NCBI RefSeq assembly: GCF_004664715.2
Contig: NC_051074.1
Location: 20,108,558-20,172,557, forward strand
Direction of reading: 5' to 3'
DNA: 64,000 bases
From: Peromyscus leucopus
Taxonomy: Eukaryota > Chordata > Mammalia > Rodentia > Cricetidae
Shown: positions 32,651 to 43,921 of the stretch, piece after piece
How positions within the stretch are numbered: position 1 is the stretch's first letter
How the letters are laid out: every line of letters starts with the position of its first letter
Translations under genes and position numbers: made by a program
Notes under the pieces: model-generated
Seen by the model: only the letters and a program-made list of their open reading frames with translations
Databases searched by the model: none
Told to the model about the DNA's origin: nothing

Positions 32651-33046
32651 TCATTATGAAGACTAGGAACCTGCCAGCTCAGTACGCGATTTTGTAAGTT
32701 TTCCCAATGCTTTGGTTTTTTTTTTTTTTTCAGTAGGTTTCACCTATGTCTTTAATTAGGCTGATGGCTACTATGAACTTAGTAGGCTTCAAAGCATCAT
32801 TATCTATGAACCCTTTTCAGTGCCTACTAAGAAAAAGAGGTTCTGTGGGATGCAATCTGTGAGTTGTTCTCTTGCCCAGTCAAATTGTGCATGTTTTTAG
32901 AAATGGTAAGACGTTGACTGACAAGGAGACCTAGCTCCAGGGCTTCTTTGTACTAAGTAGTTTTATAAAGTGGAGGATTATTAAGCCTTTTATCCCATGT
33001 TGAATGTTGATTCAAACGCAGGTAATCAATGTCCCTGCTGTTCTGT
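32651..33046. other. Unique sequence with a T-run
   Basis: A 14-base T run at about 32718; no gene or repeat recognised. Confidence 0.4.
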
Positions 33047-33480
33047 GTATTAATTTCCCGGGGCCGCTTTTACAGGCTGGATGACTACAGACAATAGGAA
33101 TTGCTTGTTTCAGATCATTCTAGAGGCTGGGCATCCACAGGCAACCCCATCAGCGATGTCTTTCCAGAGAACCTTTCTTCTTCCAGTCACAGGTGACTGT
33201 GTGTGGGCCTCAGTGTTCACTGACTGCAGTGAACGTTACAGCAGGGTTATGGCTCCATCTTTTCCCCACGTGTCTCCATGTCGTCTCTCTCTGTGTATGA
33301 CTGACCCTGCACCTGAATCTCCAGAGTTAATTAGTACACAGTCCATATCAGATAAAGACCCACTCTTACCACCCCGCTGTGATCTGACTCTACCTTTGTA
33401 AAGACCCTATTTCCAAAGACCATGTTCTGAGGTTTTGAGTGCTAAAACTTCAAAGTATCTTTTGAGTAGGAGGAACACAA
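33047..33480 (-). mobile_element. MLT1-type ancient MaLR LTR
   Basis: On plus: TGTATTAATTTCCCGGGGCC, GGCTGGATGACTACAGACAA, CATTCTAGAGGCTGGGCATC, AGACCCTATTTCCAAAGACC and GTGCTAAAACTTCAAAGTAT. This is the reverse complement of an MLT1 LTR, where the sense order is GACCTTATTTGGAAATAGGG..CTGGTGTCC..AATAAATTTCTG..CTAATACA. Shared ancient eutherian insertion. Confidence 0.7.
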
Positions 33481-33624
33481 GCAGGTATAAACAACTTGGC
33501 TTTTTAAATCTTTTATCTAAACTTGACTGAACTGTCAAATCCTGCCTTTATCAGGATCGATCCATTCTCCCCCACCTGTCTGGGTGTTGCCTCTGGACTG
33601 GACTCTTGCTTTTCTGGGCAATAT

Positions 33625-33750
33625 AATGTTCCTGAACATTACCTGGGGGCTGCCGAAGCTCCCAAGACCTCTTGGATCAGAATTTGCATTTAAATGACCT
33701 CTACAAGGTTCTTGAACACACTGAGCATCAGCAGTACTGGACTGATGAAG
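33625..33750 (+). mobile_element. MER5A-like hAT-Charlie remnant
   Basis: GAACATTACCTGGGGGCTG, GATCAGAATTTGCATTTAAA and GCATCAGCAGTACTGG follow the MER5A body (ATCACCTGG..GAATTTGCATTTCTAA..GCTGATGCTGCTGG). Confidence 0.5.
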
Positions 33751-34519
33751 TCACACCTGTGAAATAAACTGGTTTCTAAAATTCAAGTAGGGAATGACCT
33801 CATCTCTTGAACCTTACTTGACCCTGAGGGTCAAGCCACAATTCTCTGTGTGTTGTTGACATACTGTCCTGTCCCATGTGGCCCCTGTTCTGATGTTCTA
33901 CATCTTTCCTCATCAGCCTCTCTCATCAGTTCTTCCTAAGTCTCCTTTCTTGGCTATGCCTCTAAGCCCCAGGATGCTATAAATAATTCGATGTGTCACC
34001 ACATCTGAAGTATGGGAGTTATACTAACAAAGCAAGTCAAAGACTATCAAATAGATGCATTATCATATTCTCAGATGACACCAGAATGTTGGTCTCATTA
34101 GTTTCACAACGTGTATCATATCTCTTTCCCCCGTTTCTAATATAATCCACAAAGCTAAAACAAAAGCTGCCCACCAGCTGGGAACAAGTACGATGTAAAG
34201 CAAAATCAAAATATTATGATATTGAAGTTGTAAAAGTACGTATGTAATTATGCTGGCTCTGTTTTGCATTGGATGCTCTCCGAGGTAGAAAATGAAACTG
34301 CCTTCCTTTGATAAGAAAGTAAAATCCCATTTTTACAGGGCACCATTTGTAATAGAAGTGTCAGTGCTGGGAAAATGAGAGGACCAGCACAAAAGTAATC
34401 AACAGGCAAGGGAGACGCTGCCGCCGTTCTGTTTGTAACTTCCAGTTCACTAATAAAAGGAAAATGAGAAATGCTAACCACATCGTTTCACCATTATTGA
34501 AGTAAAATATAATTTAAAA
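33751..34519. other. Unique sequence, nothing recognised
   Basis: No gene or repeat recognised. The minus-strand frames at 34063-34481 are short and without known domains. Confidence 0.4.
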
Positions 34520-35140
34520 TGAAGTTTGGGGATACAGTTCCAACTTCCATTGTTATAATTTTAAATTGCACACAGTGTTCCAACATGATGTTTTGAAACA
34601 CTTCTCCATTGTGGACTGGCTAACCTGGACTCTATACATCAAGAATTGCTTCACACAGCTGTAAGTTTTTTTGAGCGAATACCCCAAAGCCTACTCACCT
34701 GGCAGTGTTCAAGTAGATGACACAGTGTTAATAAATATGCTCATCATATTTCACAGATCTCTTGAACTTGATCTCTTTTTCCAAATGAATCTACATTTGA
34801 TGGACGTCCTTCTACCTGGCCTTGGTGGCCGCCATTCTACTACTTCTCTGGGTTAGACTTTCTAAAGGTCTCACACATAGACATTTGGTGTCTGTCTTTC
34901 TATGCCTGGTTTATTTCATTTAACATGATCTCCAGTTCTGTCCAGTGTGTTGAAAATGACATGATGGTTTTCTTTGGGGGCTGGATCCTGTTATTCAGTA
35001 TATGGGGCACATTTTCTTTATTTGTTCATCTGCTTATGGGCACAGGTTGATTCCATGTCTTTACCATTGTGGTCACTGATACAGAAAAATGCTTGGGTAC
35101 ACACCCAAAGCAATTTTCTTGTTTAAGGAAATTGACTTGG
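34520..35140 (-). mobile_element. Ancient L1 3' end
   Basis: Plus-strand text CCGCCATTCTACTACTTCTC, TTTCTATGCCTGGTTTATTT, CATTTAACATGATCTCCAGT, ATTTTCTTTATTTGTTCATC and GGGCACAGGTTGATTCCATG is the reverse complement of an L1M-type 3' end. Diverged, no coding capacity. Confidence 0.78.
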
Positions 35141-37151
35141 ATCCTTTTTAATTGCTAATTACTCCATTAAGATATCATTTTTCCACCTATATTTGAAAAG
35201 GATGCATTCCTAATATATGAATATTTATGTCTCTAGGGGAGGAAACTTTAAAATCAGTATTATTTATTACCTATGTTTACTATTCTTTACACAAAACCAA
35301 ATAATGTGCATATTGTCATACTTATATGGCTATTTCTATATGCCTGAAAGAAATTGTTTGGCTTTATCTAAAAAAAACCCTATATATTGTTCTTTTTTAT
35401 TTTTTTTATTTTTTATTTTTTTACTGTAATGATTTCAATGGGACTGTTTCCTTGAAATGTGGTCACTATCCGACCTTGTCATTCTATATCAAACCTATGA
35501 CATCCAGTTAGAGTGAGACCTAAGTTGGGACCTACAAGGGAAGCAGTCATACAGCATGTAGCATGGCCTTGCACTGAGCAAACATTCCCCGGTTGCCTGT
35601 GACTAGCAGAGTGCTTGAACTGCAAAGGGAGAGCGCAAAGGGAGCGGGTGGGGAAGACGCTGATATTTCACACCTAGAAAGGCAGAGATTGGCTCAGGTG
35701 AGAGAACACTGGAGCCAGTGTTTCTCATTCTGCTTCTAAATCTCTTCTGGGCTACTGGCACTTAATTAACCTCTGTGGAGCTCATTTTCTTCTTACACAG
35801 GTAGACCTCTACTCATGACAGGAAAGTGCTTATGATGTGAAATATGGAAATGAGCTAACCGGAAACAATCTAAGTAAAAATACTTTCCTCTTCATTTGCT
35901 TAGTCATTAAAGTGTCTCTCTGTTTCCAGGCAACATCAAGCGCCAATCCAAGATCGAAAGACGCTGTCATAGACTATATAGCGCAGCAGGGGCAGAAGAA
36001 AGATTTCCTAAAACACAGTTGGCTGAACCAGGCTGGAGTCTTAGCCGGGAGAACCTGGGTGTGTCAATTGATTCCCCCATTTCAGCTTTATTATCTGAAA
36101 AATGAAACAGTTTTATCTGCCTGGGGAAGAGAAATTACACCAAAACATGCTATACAAACAAAAGTCCTTCTTTTTATTTGTTTATAGAAACTTAGAGCAT
36201 GCAAAGTCACATCACCAAACTATAAACTAAAATAATGGAATGGCCTAAATGCAATTTGAACAGTTAGAAAAGTATATGTTGAAAATTAGGAATTTTTGTA
36301 ACTATATTGCACATAAAATATGAAATCCATAAGTAATTTATTTTTTCAACTTTAACATAGTATTTCTAAAAATCTTGGCAATCACTGATTTCTTAACTAC
36401 AAAGCCATTTCAGATGAAAGGTTCTCTGTGAATTCTAATAATATTGACAAGGTTTTATCACCAACTCTCAATCTATAGGCTGTGATCAGCCCCTGGATAG
36501 TATTGGCTGTCTTCAGGAGATGAGATTATTTTGCATGAATATTGCTTCAGCAGGAGTCAAGATTTATCTCTTACTGTACCAGCAGAGGCAAAGTGCAGGT
36601 AGAGAGGGCTGCTGGGCTCCGTGAATGCCCTCTTAGTGCCTCCAGCCAGTCCTGGAAGGGTCAGCACAAGGTACAGATATGTGAGAGGCAGAAGCCGGGT
36701 CGAGGGTGGGGGTAGGGGTGGTGCAGAGCCTGAGGTTCCTGAGAGAAGGCTGGCATCCGATAGTGATCTTGCATTAGTTGCTCATCGGTGCTCTCCATGA
36801 TGAAGCATTTTGACAGTGCTCTCTGAGGGGTGGTCAGAGGAGACGTCGGTTGGCATGGCGTCTGTGGTATGCCCTGTGAGCTCGCTGCTCATCGCTGACA
36901 TGGCCTCAAGTTCTGACTTTCCTTCCTTTAGAACCAAATGCCCTGGGTTGTCCTCTTCATAGAACCCTGGGGTTAAAGCTGTGGCTGAGCTGGCTAGATG
37001 TTCTTTCCTTTGGGGATGGTGAGGTTTCATTCCACTTTATCTTCCTCAGTATTTTATCGGGAGTGGAATTTCCCCTGCTTACAGAACTCTGGAACCAGTC
37101 TGAAAGTGAATCTCCAAGAATTCTTTTGAAATCATTCTTGTTTGAGAATGA
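35141..37151. other. Mostly unique sequence; possible MIR and one coding-like frame
   Basis: A T-rich run lies at 35390-35425 and a possible MIR at 35690-35805. A minus-strand 82-codon frame (36782-37030) has a protein-like composition and is reported separately as a finding. No gene is called. Confidence 0.4.
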
Positions 37152-37160
37152 TCTCTCTCT

Positions 37161-37203
<43 letters not shown>

Positions 37204-37242
37204 TGTGTGTGTGTGTGTGTGTCTGTGTGTGTGTGTGTGTGT

Positions 37243-37275
<33 letters not shown>
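37152..37275. repeat. Compound (TC)n(TG)n microsatellite
   Basis: Six TC units, then about 56 TG units broken by four TCTG variants. It is also the reversed CA tail of the B4 that follows. Confidence 0.97.
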
Positions 37276-37592
37276 AAGGGGAGAGAGCGATGTGTGAAAT
37301 GGGGAAGGGAGACTTCTCTGGCTCCTGGTGTGCACGGGAAGTCAACAGACAGCTCTCAGTGTCGCACACGCTCCTTTACTGGAGATAGGCTGGCTTGTGT
37401 GTGCCGATCCAAGTGCCTGCCACTTTAGGATGAGTCTCTTGTCTCTGCTTCCCACGGAAGGAAATGCTGGGATTACAGATGCGCAGACTACAGATTCCGG
37501 AAGTCCAGCTTCGTGGGGACTGGGATCTGAACTCAGGTCCTCACACTTGTGGAACAAGTTCCTTACGCACTGCACTGAGCCACCTCCTTATA
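37276..37592 (-). mobile_element. Old B4 SINE
   Basis: Read on plus: CTTGTCTCTGCTTCCCACGG, AATGCTGGGATTACAGATGC (B1-like part), then GGGATCTGAACTCAGGTCCT, CACACTTGTGGAACAAGTTC and CACTGAGCCACCTCC (tRNA-like head). With the TG run as tail this is a reversed B4 with strong divergence. Confidence 0.7.
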
Positions 37593-38784
37593 CCCTTGAA
37601 ATCATTCTTAAGATTGCCTCTGCTTTTTCTTCCTTTTTTCTTCTTGAATATAACAACGCAGTTTTTTTTCTTTTATTAATAAAATTTAGGAAAAAGATCT
37701 TTCTTGAGAAGCTAATAACTTAAACAAATATTTATATTGTATTTAACTGGCATTATTTATTCCGGCCTTTGACACACTAAAAATTATATTACCAATGCTA
37801 ATGTTCTTACTAATGTAGTGCTATGGTCTCTTGATTTTTATGGTCCTTGTGCTTAAAATAATACTCAGATAGGCTGAACTGAAAAACACTGGATGACTAA
37901 AAAACTTCTATGGAAGCAAAATATTCAGTCATTGAGGATAATTTGCAATTAAGAATTTATTGGAAAAAGTAAATGTGTATCAAAGGAAAAATATCTAGGC
38001 AAGAAAATTAGAGATTAATCTTTGCAGTGTAATCAGGGCGTAAATGGCAAAGCATCCGATGGCCTTCCCTAGAAGAGGAAGTTCTGCCTCCTGTAGATAA
38101 GGCATGGGGAACAAACACAAGCTTGTTTTGCTGTAGGACGCTGTAGTTCAAATCTTAGGAAAGAAAACTCAGGTACTATCATTTTTCTCCTAGATTTATT
38201 TTTTCTTTATAGGATGTCTAGAGACAATTCTCTCATGAGGAAAATTAAATTATATGCAAAGAAAAAAATGTTCAGCTCTGCAGGGGAGACATCCCATTGA
38301 GAAAGCACTTGCTAGGGTCGGGGTAGCACCTTCAGGGAAAAATTGAAATTCACATGTACAGGTGAGAGGCAAGCACCTCAAAAAATGGGCTCCCTGAGAA
38401 ATATGAGTCAAAGAAGAGCGTTTACTGCCATCATTTACTGACTTCAGTGATCACTTACACAACCTTAAAAGTTAGAATTTATTTACCAGGACAGAAGTAG
38501 AAGGATTCTATAATTGAAACATTTTATAGTAATGTTATCGGTAGGGTTGCTTATTAATAAAAAAAAAAAAAACAGGACGCAACACAATTTATTTTCATGA
38601 TATTATTTTCTCCTGCCATGAAGTAGATAAATATAAGGCAATCAATCATAGCATCGTCAGAATTTTCCAGATAGAGCCATGGAAAATTCAAATTGAAGCA
38701 GCATTAATTTAGGGCTTAGTGAATGGAAGACTAATTGTCTCCCAAGAGGCTAGGAATAAAGAGAAGATGTGTGCAAGTTAGCCT
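37593..38784. other. AT-rich unique sequence
   Basis: No gene. The text at 38272-38320 faintly resembles a SINE head but cannot be supported. A-run at 38560. Confidence 0.4.
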
Positions 38785-39020
38785 GTGGATAATGACAGTG
38801 GCTAATGATTACAGAGCATTGCCTCCATGATTAAAATTCCTAGATGCTCACACCAGCTCTGTGAAGTTGCTGTCCTCATGCTCGTTATTACCTATGAGGT
38901 ACTGTCATTTTGCCCATCTTACAGATTGGGAAACTGAAGCATCGATGAGCACAGCACCCTAACTTCGCTCCATTTTACACACCAGGTTAAAGAAACAGAT
39001 GGGACTTCAGTCTGGTGACT
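38785..39020 (+). mobile_element. MIR SINE remnant
   Basis: GTCATTTTGCCCATCTTACA, GATTGGGAAACTGAAGCATC and GATGGGACTTCAGTCTGGTG follow the MIR 3' half (CCATTTTACAGATGAGGAAACTGAGGCAC..GGGATTCGAACC..TCTGACTC). Confidence 0.7.
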
Positions 39021-39523
39021 TAACATTCAGAAGCCGCCTCGTATTAGGTATTATCTTGTTGTCAAAAAGTGAGAGACCAAACATTTAATTCGAAGACAAG
39101 TTGTCAAGTCACTAGCGACAGCATGACTGCATGCTCCCCGGACCCCAGTCTAGTCAACAGCAGAAACTAGTCCCGTCTAAGAAGCTCTATTTTCCATTAC
39201 GTACGCTCAACGTCTCCTTTCGTCTGCGCTGGATTTCTCCAGCTAGCGGGCATGCTGTGACTCTTGCGGAGAGATCTAATGGATGTTCGGACCACCTTGA
39301 AGAGCCAGTGTTTGGGGCAATGTGCAGGTCTTGGGCTGCTGTGCTTCCTAATTGAGCCAAAGCTCCATTGAGATAAGGCAAATATACAGGCAGTCCTCAT
39401 GTCCGCAGCTAACTCAGCTTGGCTCACACGCTAATAAACCTCCATGTATCTGGTACAAAAAGACGGAAGTTAGAGGCGCTTTGGTGTTAAATTCTGTGGC
39501 TTGACATTGTCATCAGAGATCTA
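39021..39523. other. Unique sequence, nothing recognised
   Basis: No repeat or gene recognised; overlapping frames at 39131-39427 on both strands are not supported. Confidence 0.4.
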
Positions 39524-39533
39524 AACACTTTCC

Positions 39534-39703
39534 TTTTTTTTTTTTTTTTTTTTTGGTTTTTTCGAGACAATGTTTCTCTGTGTAGCTTTGCGCCTTTCCT
39601 GGAACTCACTTGGTAGCCCAGGCTGGCTTTGAACTCACAGAGATCCACCTGGCTCTGCCTCCCGAGTGCTGGGATTAAAGGTGTGCGCCACCACCGCCCG
39701 GCT
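39534..39703 (-). mobile_element. B1 SINE with near-perfect target duplication
   Basis: Reversed full-length B1 with a 20-base T run, TTTTTTCGAGACAATG, TAGCTTTGCGCCTTTCCTGG, AGTGCTGGGATTAAAGGTGT and GCGCCACCACCGCCCGGC. Flanks AACACTTTCC (39524-39533) and AATACTTTCC (39704-39713) differ at one base. Confidence 0.96.
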
Positions 39704-39713
39704 AATACTTTCC

Positions 39714-40823
39714 ATTTTTCTACATAGCCATCCATAGTAAACTGGTCATCAGATGGGCGTTATAGCTGGATTGATAATGTTCAAAGAGAGAATATCATCT
39801 CACTGGAAGGCCGTCTTCTTCTCTGTCAATCAAGACATGTTCACCCATTTATCCCTAGGCAAGCCATTGGGGAGGCATATGGGATACCATAATTGGCTTT
39901 AACGCAAACTCTGAAACTAGAGAAAGGAGCTCTCTTTTAATTTGCATGGAAGCCAGAGACTCAGATTGCAAAGATCTTAGGCGAAAGAAAGAGAAGAGGA
40001 TTTTGGGCAGGCTACCGACAGCCCCCAGAGAAGAAAGATACATTGCTCATTTCTATCACCCTTAATGCAATGTATTCATAGTACAGCTCACATTCCTGGT
40101 TCTGAGATTCATTGATTCTTTGGTGTTTCCTGCCATCAGAGACCCTATGTTTTATCCACAGTCCTAATGAAGCACAAATGTTCTTTAACTTAGAAGAAAA
40201 AGAAGAATGTAAACATGGCACCCAGGTGGAGGAAGCAGAAGCATGGTGCACCAACACTCAGCAGCCAGACTGGAGTTACCTGCTAGATGAACCAAGTAGT
40301 TTACTAACAGATTATCTGTGCTCCCTCCAGTAATAGCACAAATTCTTACTGTGGATGGAGATAAGGGAACAGTGGAGGGAGCAGAGAGCTCTTGAACTTT
40401 CCAGGACCGAAGGCTTGGCATACCAGCTTCCCAAGCACGCAGTCACAATGGAAACATCCTTTTCCTTTTCTCTGCCAGTCAGACATAAACGATAAGGTCC
40501 AACCACCCCGGTTCAGTAAGACACTGATGACAAGAGCACTCTCACAGCTAGAAATACCTTCCGCTGTAAGGTGAAGAAAACCAACACTCCAATATCTTAA
40601 GCAAGCATGAGTTCATCTTTTTCTTCCAGGTGGGTGTACTAGTTTCCACCTCCGTGACACCACCAGTGACTCACTTTAGCTTCCTCAGGAGGCTGACTAA
40701 TTGCCCTCTGGCAATAGCTCTTGGCCATAATAGTGGCTCTGGCTCTGGATAGTGCTCCCAAAATCCCCCAGAGAAAGACAAAGCAGGAATGTACACAGGC
40801 CCTTTTACGTTTTCTCCTGTGGT
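39714..40823. other. Unique sequence, nothing recognised
   Basis: No gene or repeat recognised. Several overlapping frames on both strands between 39855 and 40574 are not supported. Confidence 0.4.
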
Positions 40824-41735
40824 GGCTAGAACTTGAAATGTTGCCCACGGGCTCAAGAGTTTGAACACTGGGTTCCCAGCTGATGGCATTGTTTGGGGGG
40901 TGGTGCAGATTTGCTGGGCAGCATTTCAAGACTTTACGGTGTGGTGATATTTTATTTTGTGCTCTAATAAAGCTTACCTGGAGATCAGAGGAAAAAGCAA
41001 GCCATTTTAAGTTAACAAAGAAGTCAGGCAATGATAGCACACACCCATAATCCTATCACTTGGCAGGCAGGGATCTGTCTGGATCTCTGTGAGTTCAAGG
41101 CCACACTGGGAACAGAGCCAGTGTGGTGGTACATGCCTTAAATTCCAACACTAGTTAACCATGGAGGTCTGGAGGTCTGTACAGATAGACAGGAAGTGAC
41201 AGAGCTGGGCAGGAAGAGGAAGTGATGTAGCTGGACAGAGAGAGCAAATCAGATGGCAGGACAGCAAGGCATATAGACGTGGGTAGACAAGAAGTAACTC
41301 ACTTTCGGGAACTGTGGAGTTAGTGAGGTGAGGTTAGCATGTGGCTGTTCCTATTCCTCTGATCTCTCTCGGGTTTTCACCCCTATATCTGGCTCCATGT
41401 TTTCTATTAATAAGACCATTTAGAAATTAGTCTACATTACAGTTTCACTCCACTACCAGGCCACTCTCTCCCCTTTCTGTTTGCTGCTGAAGATGAGATC
41501 GCTCAGCTTCCTGCTCCCACTACCATGCCTGCTGCTTGCTGCCGGACCTGGCCTCCCTTACCTCCTCCCTATCCCAACGCTACCCACCACGATGGACTCT
41601 TATCCCTCTGGATGGACTCATATCCCTCTGGAACCATAAAGTAAAAGAAATCCTTTCCCCTCGAAGTTGCCTTCAGATATGGCGTTTTATCACAGCAAAA
41701 GAAAAGCAACCAATACCTCTCCCCTTGGGACGCTC
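40824..41735 (+). mobile_element. ERVL-MaLR-type LTR split by another LTR
   Basis: 5' half: TGTGGTGGCTAGAACTTGAA, GGCTCAAGAGTTTGAACACT, GGCATTGTTTGGGGGGTGG. 3' half: TTTGCTGCTGAAGATGAGAT, CCTCTGGAACCATAAAG, GCGTTTTATCACAGCAAAAG. The two halves make one rodent MaLR LTR after the insert at 40940-41441 is removed. 3' half contains a partial tandem repeat of CTCTGGATGGACTC near 41615. Confidence 0.75.
40940..41441 (+). mobile_element. B1-bearing LTR (ERVK-like) inserted in MaLR LTR
   Basis: Starts TGTGGTGATATTTTATTTTG, with GCTCTAATAAAGCTTACCTGG, and ends GACCATTTAGAAATTAG..TACATTACA. Inside, 41035-41111 and 41117-41150 are two successive B1-like 5' segments (ATCCTATCACTTGGCAGGCA, CTCTGTGAGTTCAAGGCC; GTGGTGGTACATGCCTTAAA). 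Same architecture as 45599-46027 and 47824-48307. No 6-base duplication could be shown here. Confidence 0.72.
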
Positions 41736-42008
41736 CCAGTGGACTTTCTCTTACATCTCACAGCTCCAGACGGAATGACATGAGGAATTCTCCCATTCCC
41801 TGAGGGTCTCTGAACAAATACCTGGTTCTTAACCTTCTATACGTAGGAGAAAAGCAAGGGAGAGATGCTGAATAGAGAGTAGTGATTGCCATACAGATTC
41901 TGTAGAGTGACACATTTGGAGAAACATGAATTGCCAGAGTGGTAATTTCAAGTCTCCAGAAAGCTGAATTATTCACTATGAGCATTCTGGATAAGAGCTG
42001 GTAAAATA

Positions 42009-42094
42009 GAGGAGAGGGAGGAGGAGAAGGAAGAAGAGGAGGAGGTAGAGGAGAAGGAGGAAGAAGAGGAGGAAAGGGAGGAAGAGGAGAGGAG
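42009..42094. repeat. (GGA/GAA)n polypurine tract
   Basis: 86 bases almost entirely G and A with GGAGGAGAAGG-type repeats; only one T (in GGTAGAGG) breaks it. Confidence 0.93.
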
Positions 42095-42920
42095 TTTGTG
42101 GTGATCGTTAAAATCCAGCTAACTTGGAGCGGAGTTTCTCCTCAATCACAGAAAGACAATTCCCAAATAGACCTCCAGATGAAAAGAATAATTGGTTGAT
42201 TGGGCACTACTTCCTATTCCTATCCTTTATCGTGTTTCAAAGCAGGTGACCTTTTCCACCACCCTTTAAGTGTTTATCAGTAGCACAACATGTCAGAACG
42301 GACTTGCAACGCCTAAAATACTTAGAAATTAAAATAGCACGTGGTGGTACTGTGCCGGGTTTTCAATTGTTCCCCCATTTCTCTTGTTCTTCCTCCTGAC
42401 TCGTTTTATGAGAGGGAAGAGTGGATTGGCACCTGAAATACAAAGTTTTCACGGGAACAAAACAGCACATCATTAAAACACTCCAGAGGCAATCTTGCAC
42501 TGCTCCGGGACTGGCAGGGAAACAAAAGAGGTGAGTTCATTAACTCTGACAAGCTGGGGGTGGAGATTTAGCACTTTGCCTTGCCGGTTTCCCTGTGGTG
42601 TCTTTCTTGGTTCTCAGACCCCGCATACAAACACCAACTCCTGATCAAAATGTGACCTTTCCTATCCCAAAGGATAAAATCTAACAAAGTACCCAGTGGT
42701 ACCGTTATTCAGCTTTTCTAAAGGAAAACGGCTGCTTTTGTGTTATTCCGGTTCTGTGGCATCCTTTGGAAGAAGGCTTATGAGAGTCCGCATACCTCCA
42801 CCCTGTCCTGCATGGGTGACCCTTACAGAATTTCCAACATGACACTGCCGGTTCCCTTCCACCTGTGTGGTCTGTCCAGTGGGGCATGCGGATACCTGAA
42901 AAGCATCTCCCACGTGCAGG

Positions 42921-42993
42921 GGACACCCACCGGATGAGTTCATTAAATGTTGATGTGGGGACACCGGATGAGTTCATTAAATGTTGGTGAGTA
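42921..42993. repeat. Two-copy tandem repeat, 34-38 bp
   Basis: GGACACC then CGGATGAGTTCATTAAATGTTG appears at 42921-42952 and again at 42959-42986; the copies differ by a CCAC indel. Too short for a known family. Confidence 0.9.
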
Positions 42994-43583
42994 AATGCCC
43001 CCCCTGTGACCAGAAGCAGGTTCAGCCTGCAGCTGCGAGCTTATCCCTAGTGCTAATCAGAGGCTCCCTATCTCTGGGAAGAGAGAACTTGGAAAGAGCA
43101 AGCACCTCGGTGTGAGTCTACTGTTTTGCTGCCTCCAGGTTCTAGGTTAAGCTGACTTAAGCACTGCTGTCCCCAAACCAGGACAGATGGGGCTGGCTAC
43201 TGAATATTCCACATTGTACGCAGTTTAAAGATACTCTTTTCTCTCTTAGGATAGAAGAGGAGGCAGGCACCATTCCCAAATGCTATTGGTAAATTCAGGA
43301 ATTAAAAACAAAATCTAAAAGCCCAGTACTGCACACTTAGATTGTTATCTTTTTCTTTTTTTCTTACATCATGTGGGCAACTCCAGCAGCAAAAAGCTAA
43401 GGGATGGGCAGGAAAACCCAGGCTCCCAACAAGTGTCTGCATGTTCAGTCTGTTGGGTGTCTGAGCAGGGCAGTTATAGACAGAGGAATTACTTAACAGG
43501 GAGGTAAAGATCTACTAGCTTTCCCAGCCAACTCCACTAAGGCAAAGAAAAGAAAAGGAAATGAGCCAACCACACTGTGTGTG

Positions 43584-43921
43584 GTGGTGATATGGTTGTT
43601 TGAATGACAATGGCTCCCATAGGCTCATACATTTGAATACTTGCTTCCCCTCACCCCCATTGGTGGAACTGTTTGGGAAGGACTGGGAGGTGTGGCCTTG
43701 TTGACCATGGTGTGTCGTGGGGGGTGGGGCGACCTTGAGATTTCAAAAGACTCCACCTCTTGCTGGCAGTTTGAGATGTGAGCTCCCAGCTGCCCCTGCC
43801 ACCACATCTTCCGTCGGCAATCACGGACTCTAACCCTCTGGAACCGGAAGCCCAATTCAAAGCTTTCTATTATAAGTTGCCTCGATCATGGTGTTTTATC
43901 ACAATAGAAAAGTAACTAAGA
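43584..43921 (+). mobile_element. ERVL-MaLR-type solo LTR
   Basis: TGTTTGAATGACAATGGCTC, ATAGGCTCATACATTTGAAT, GGGAGGTGTGGCCTTGTTG, GTGAGCTCCCAGCTGCC, CCGGAAGCCCAATTCAAAGC and AATAGAAAAGTAACTAAGA in order. Same family as 1649-2039 and 21735-22085. No duplication confirmed. Confidence 0.75.

Larger units (their letters stand above)
41736..43583. other. Unique sequence with purine tract and a short tandem duplication
   Basis: No gene or interspersed repeat recognised. It contains the purine tract at 42009-42094 and the two-copy repeat at 42921-42993. Confidence 0.45.

Noticed and set aside
37063..37428. Cys/Val-rich and His/Thr-rich frames over TG/CA runs here and at 17.8 and 28.2 kb
   Set aside because: Translations of dinucleotide microsatellites, not proteins.
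38272..38320. SINE-head-like text (AGAAAGCACTTGCTAG)
   Set aside because: Too short and diverged to support a SINE call.
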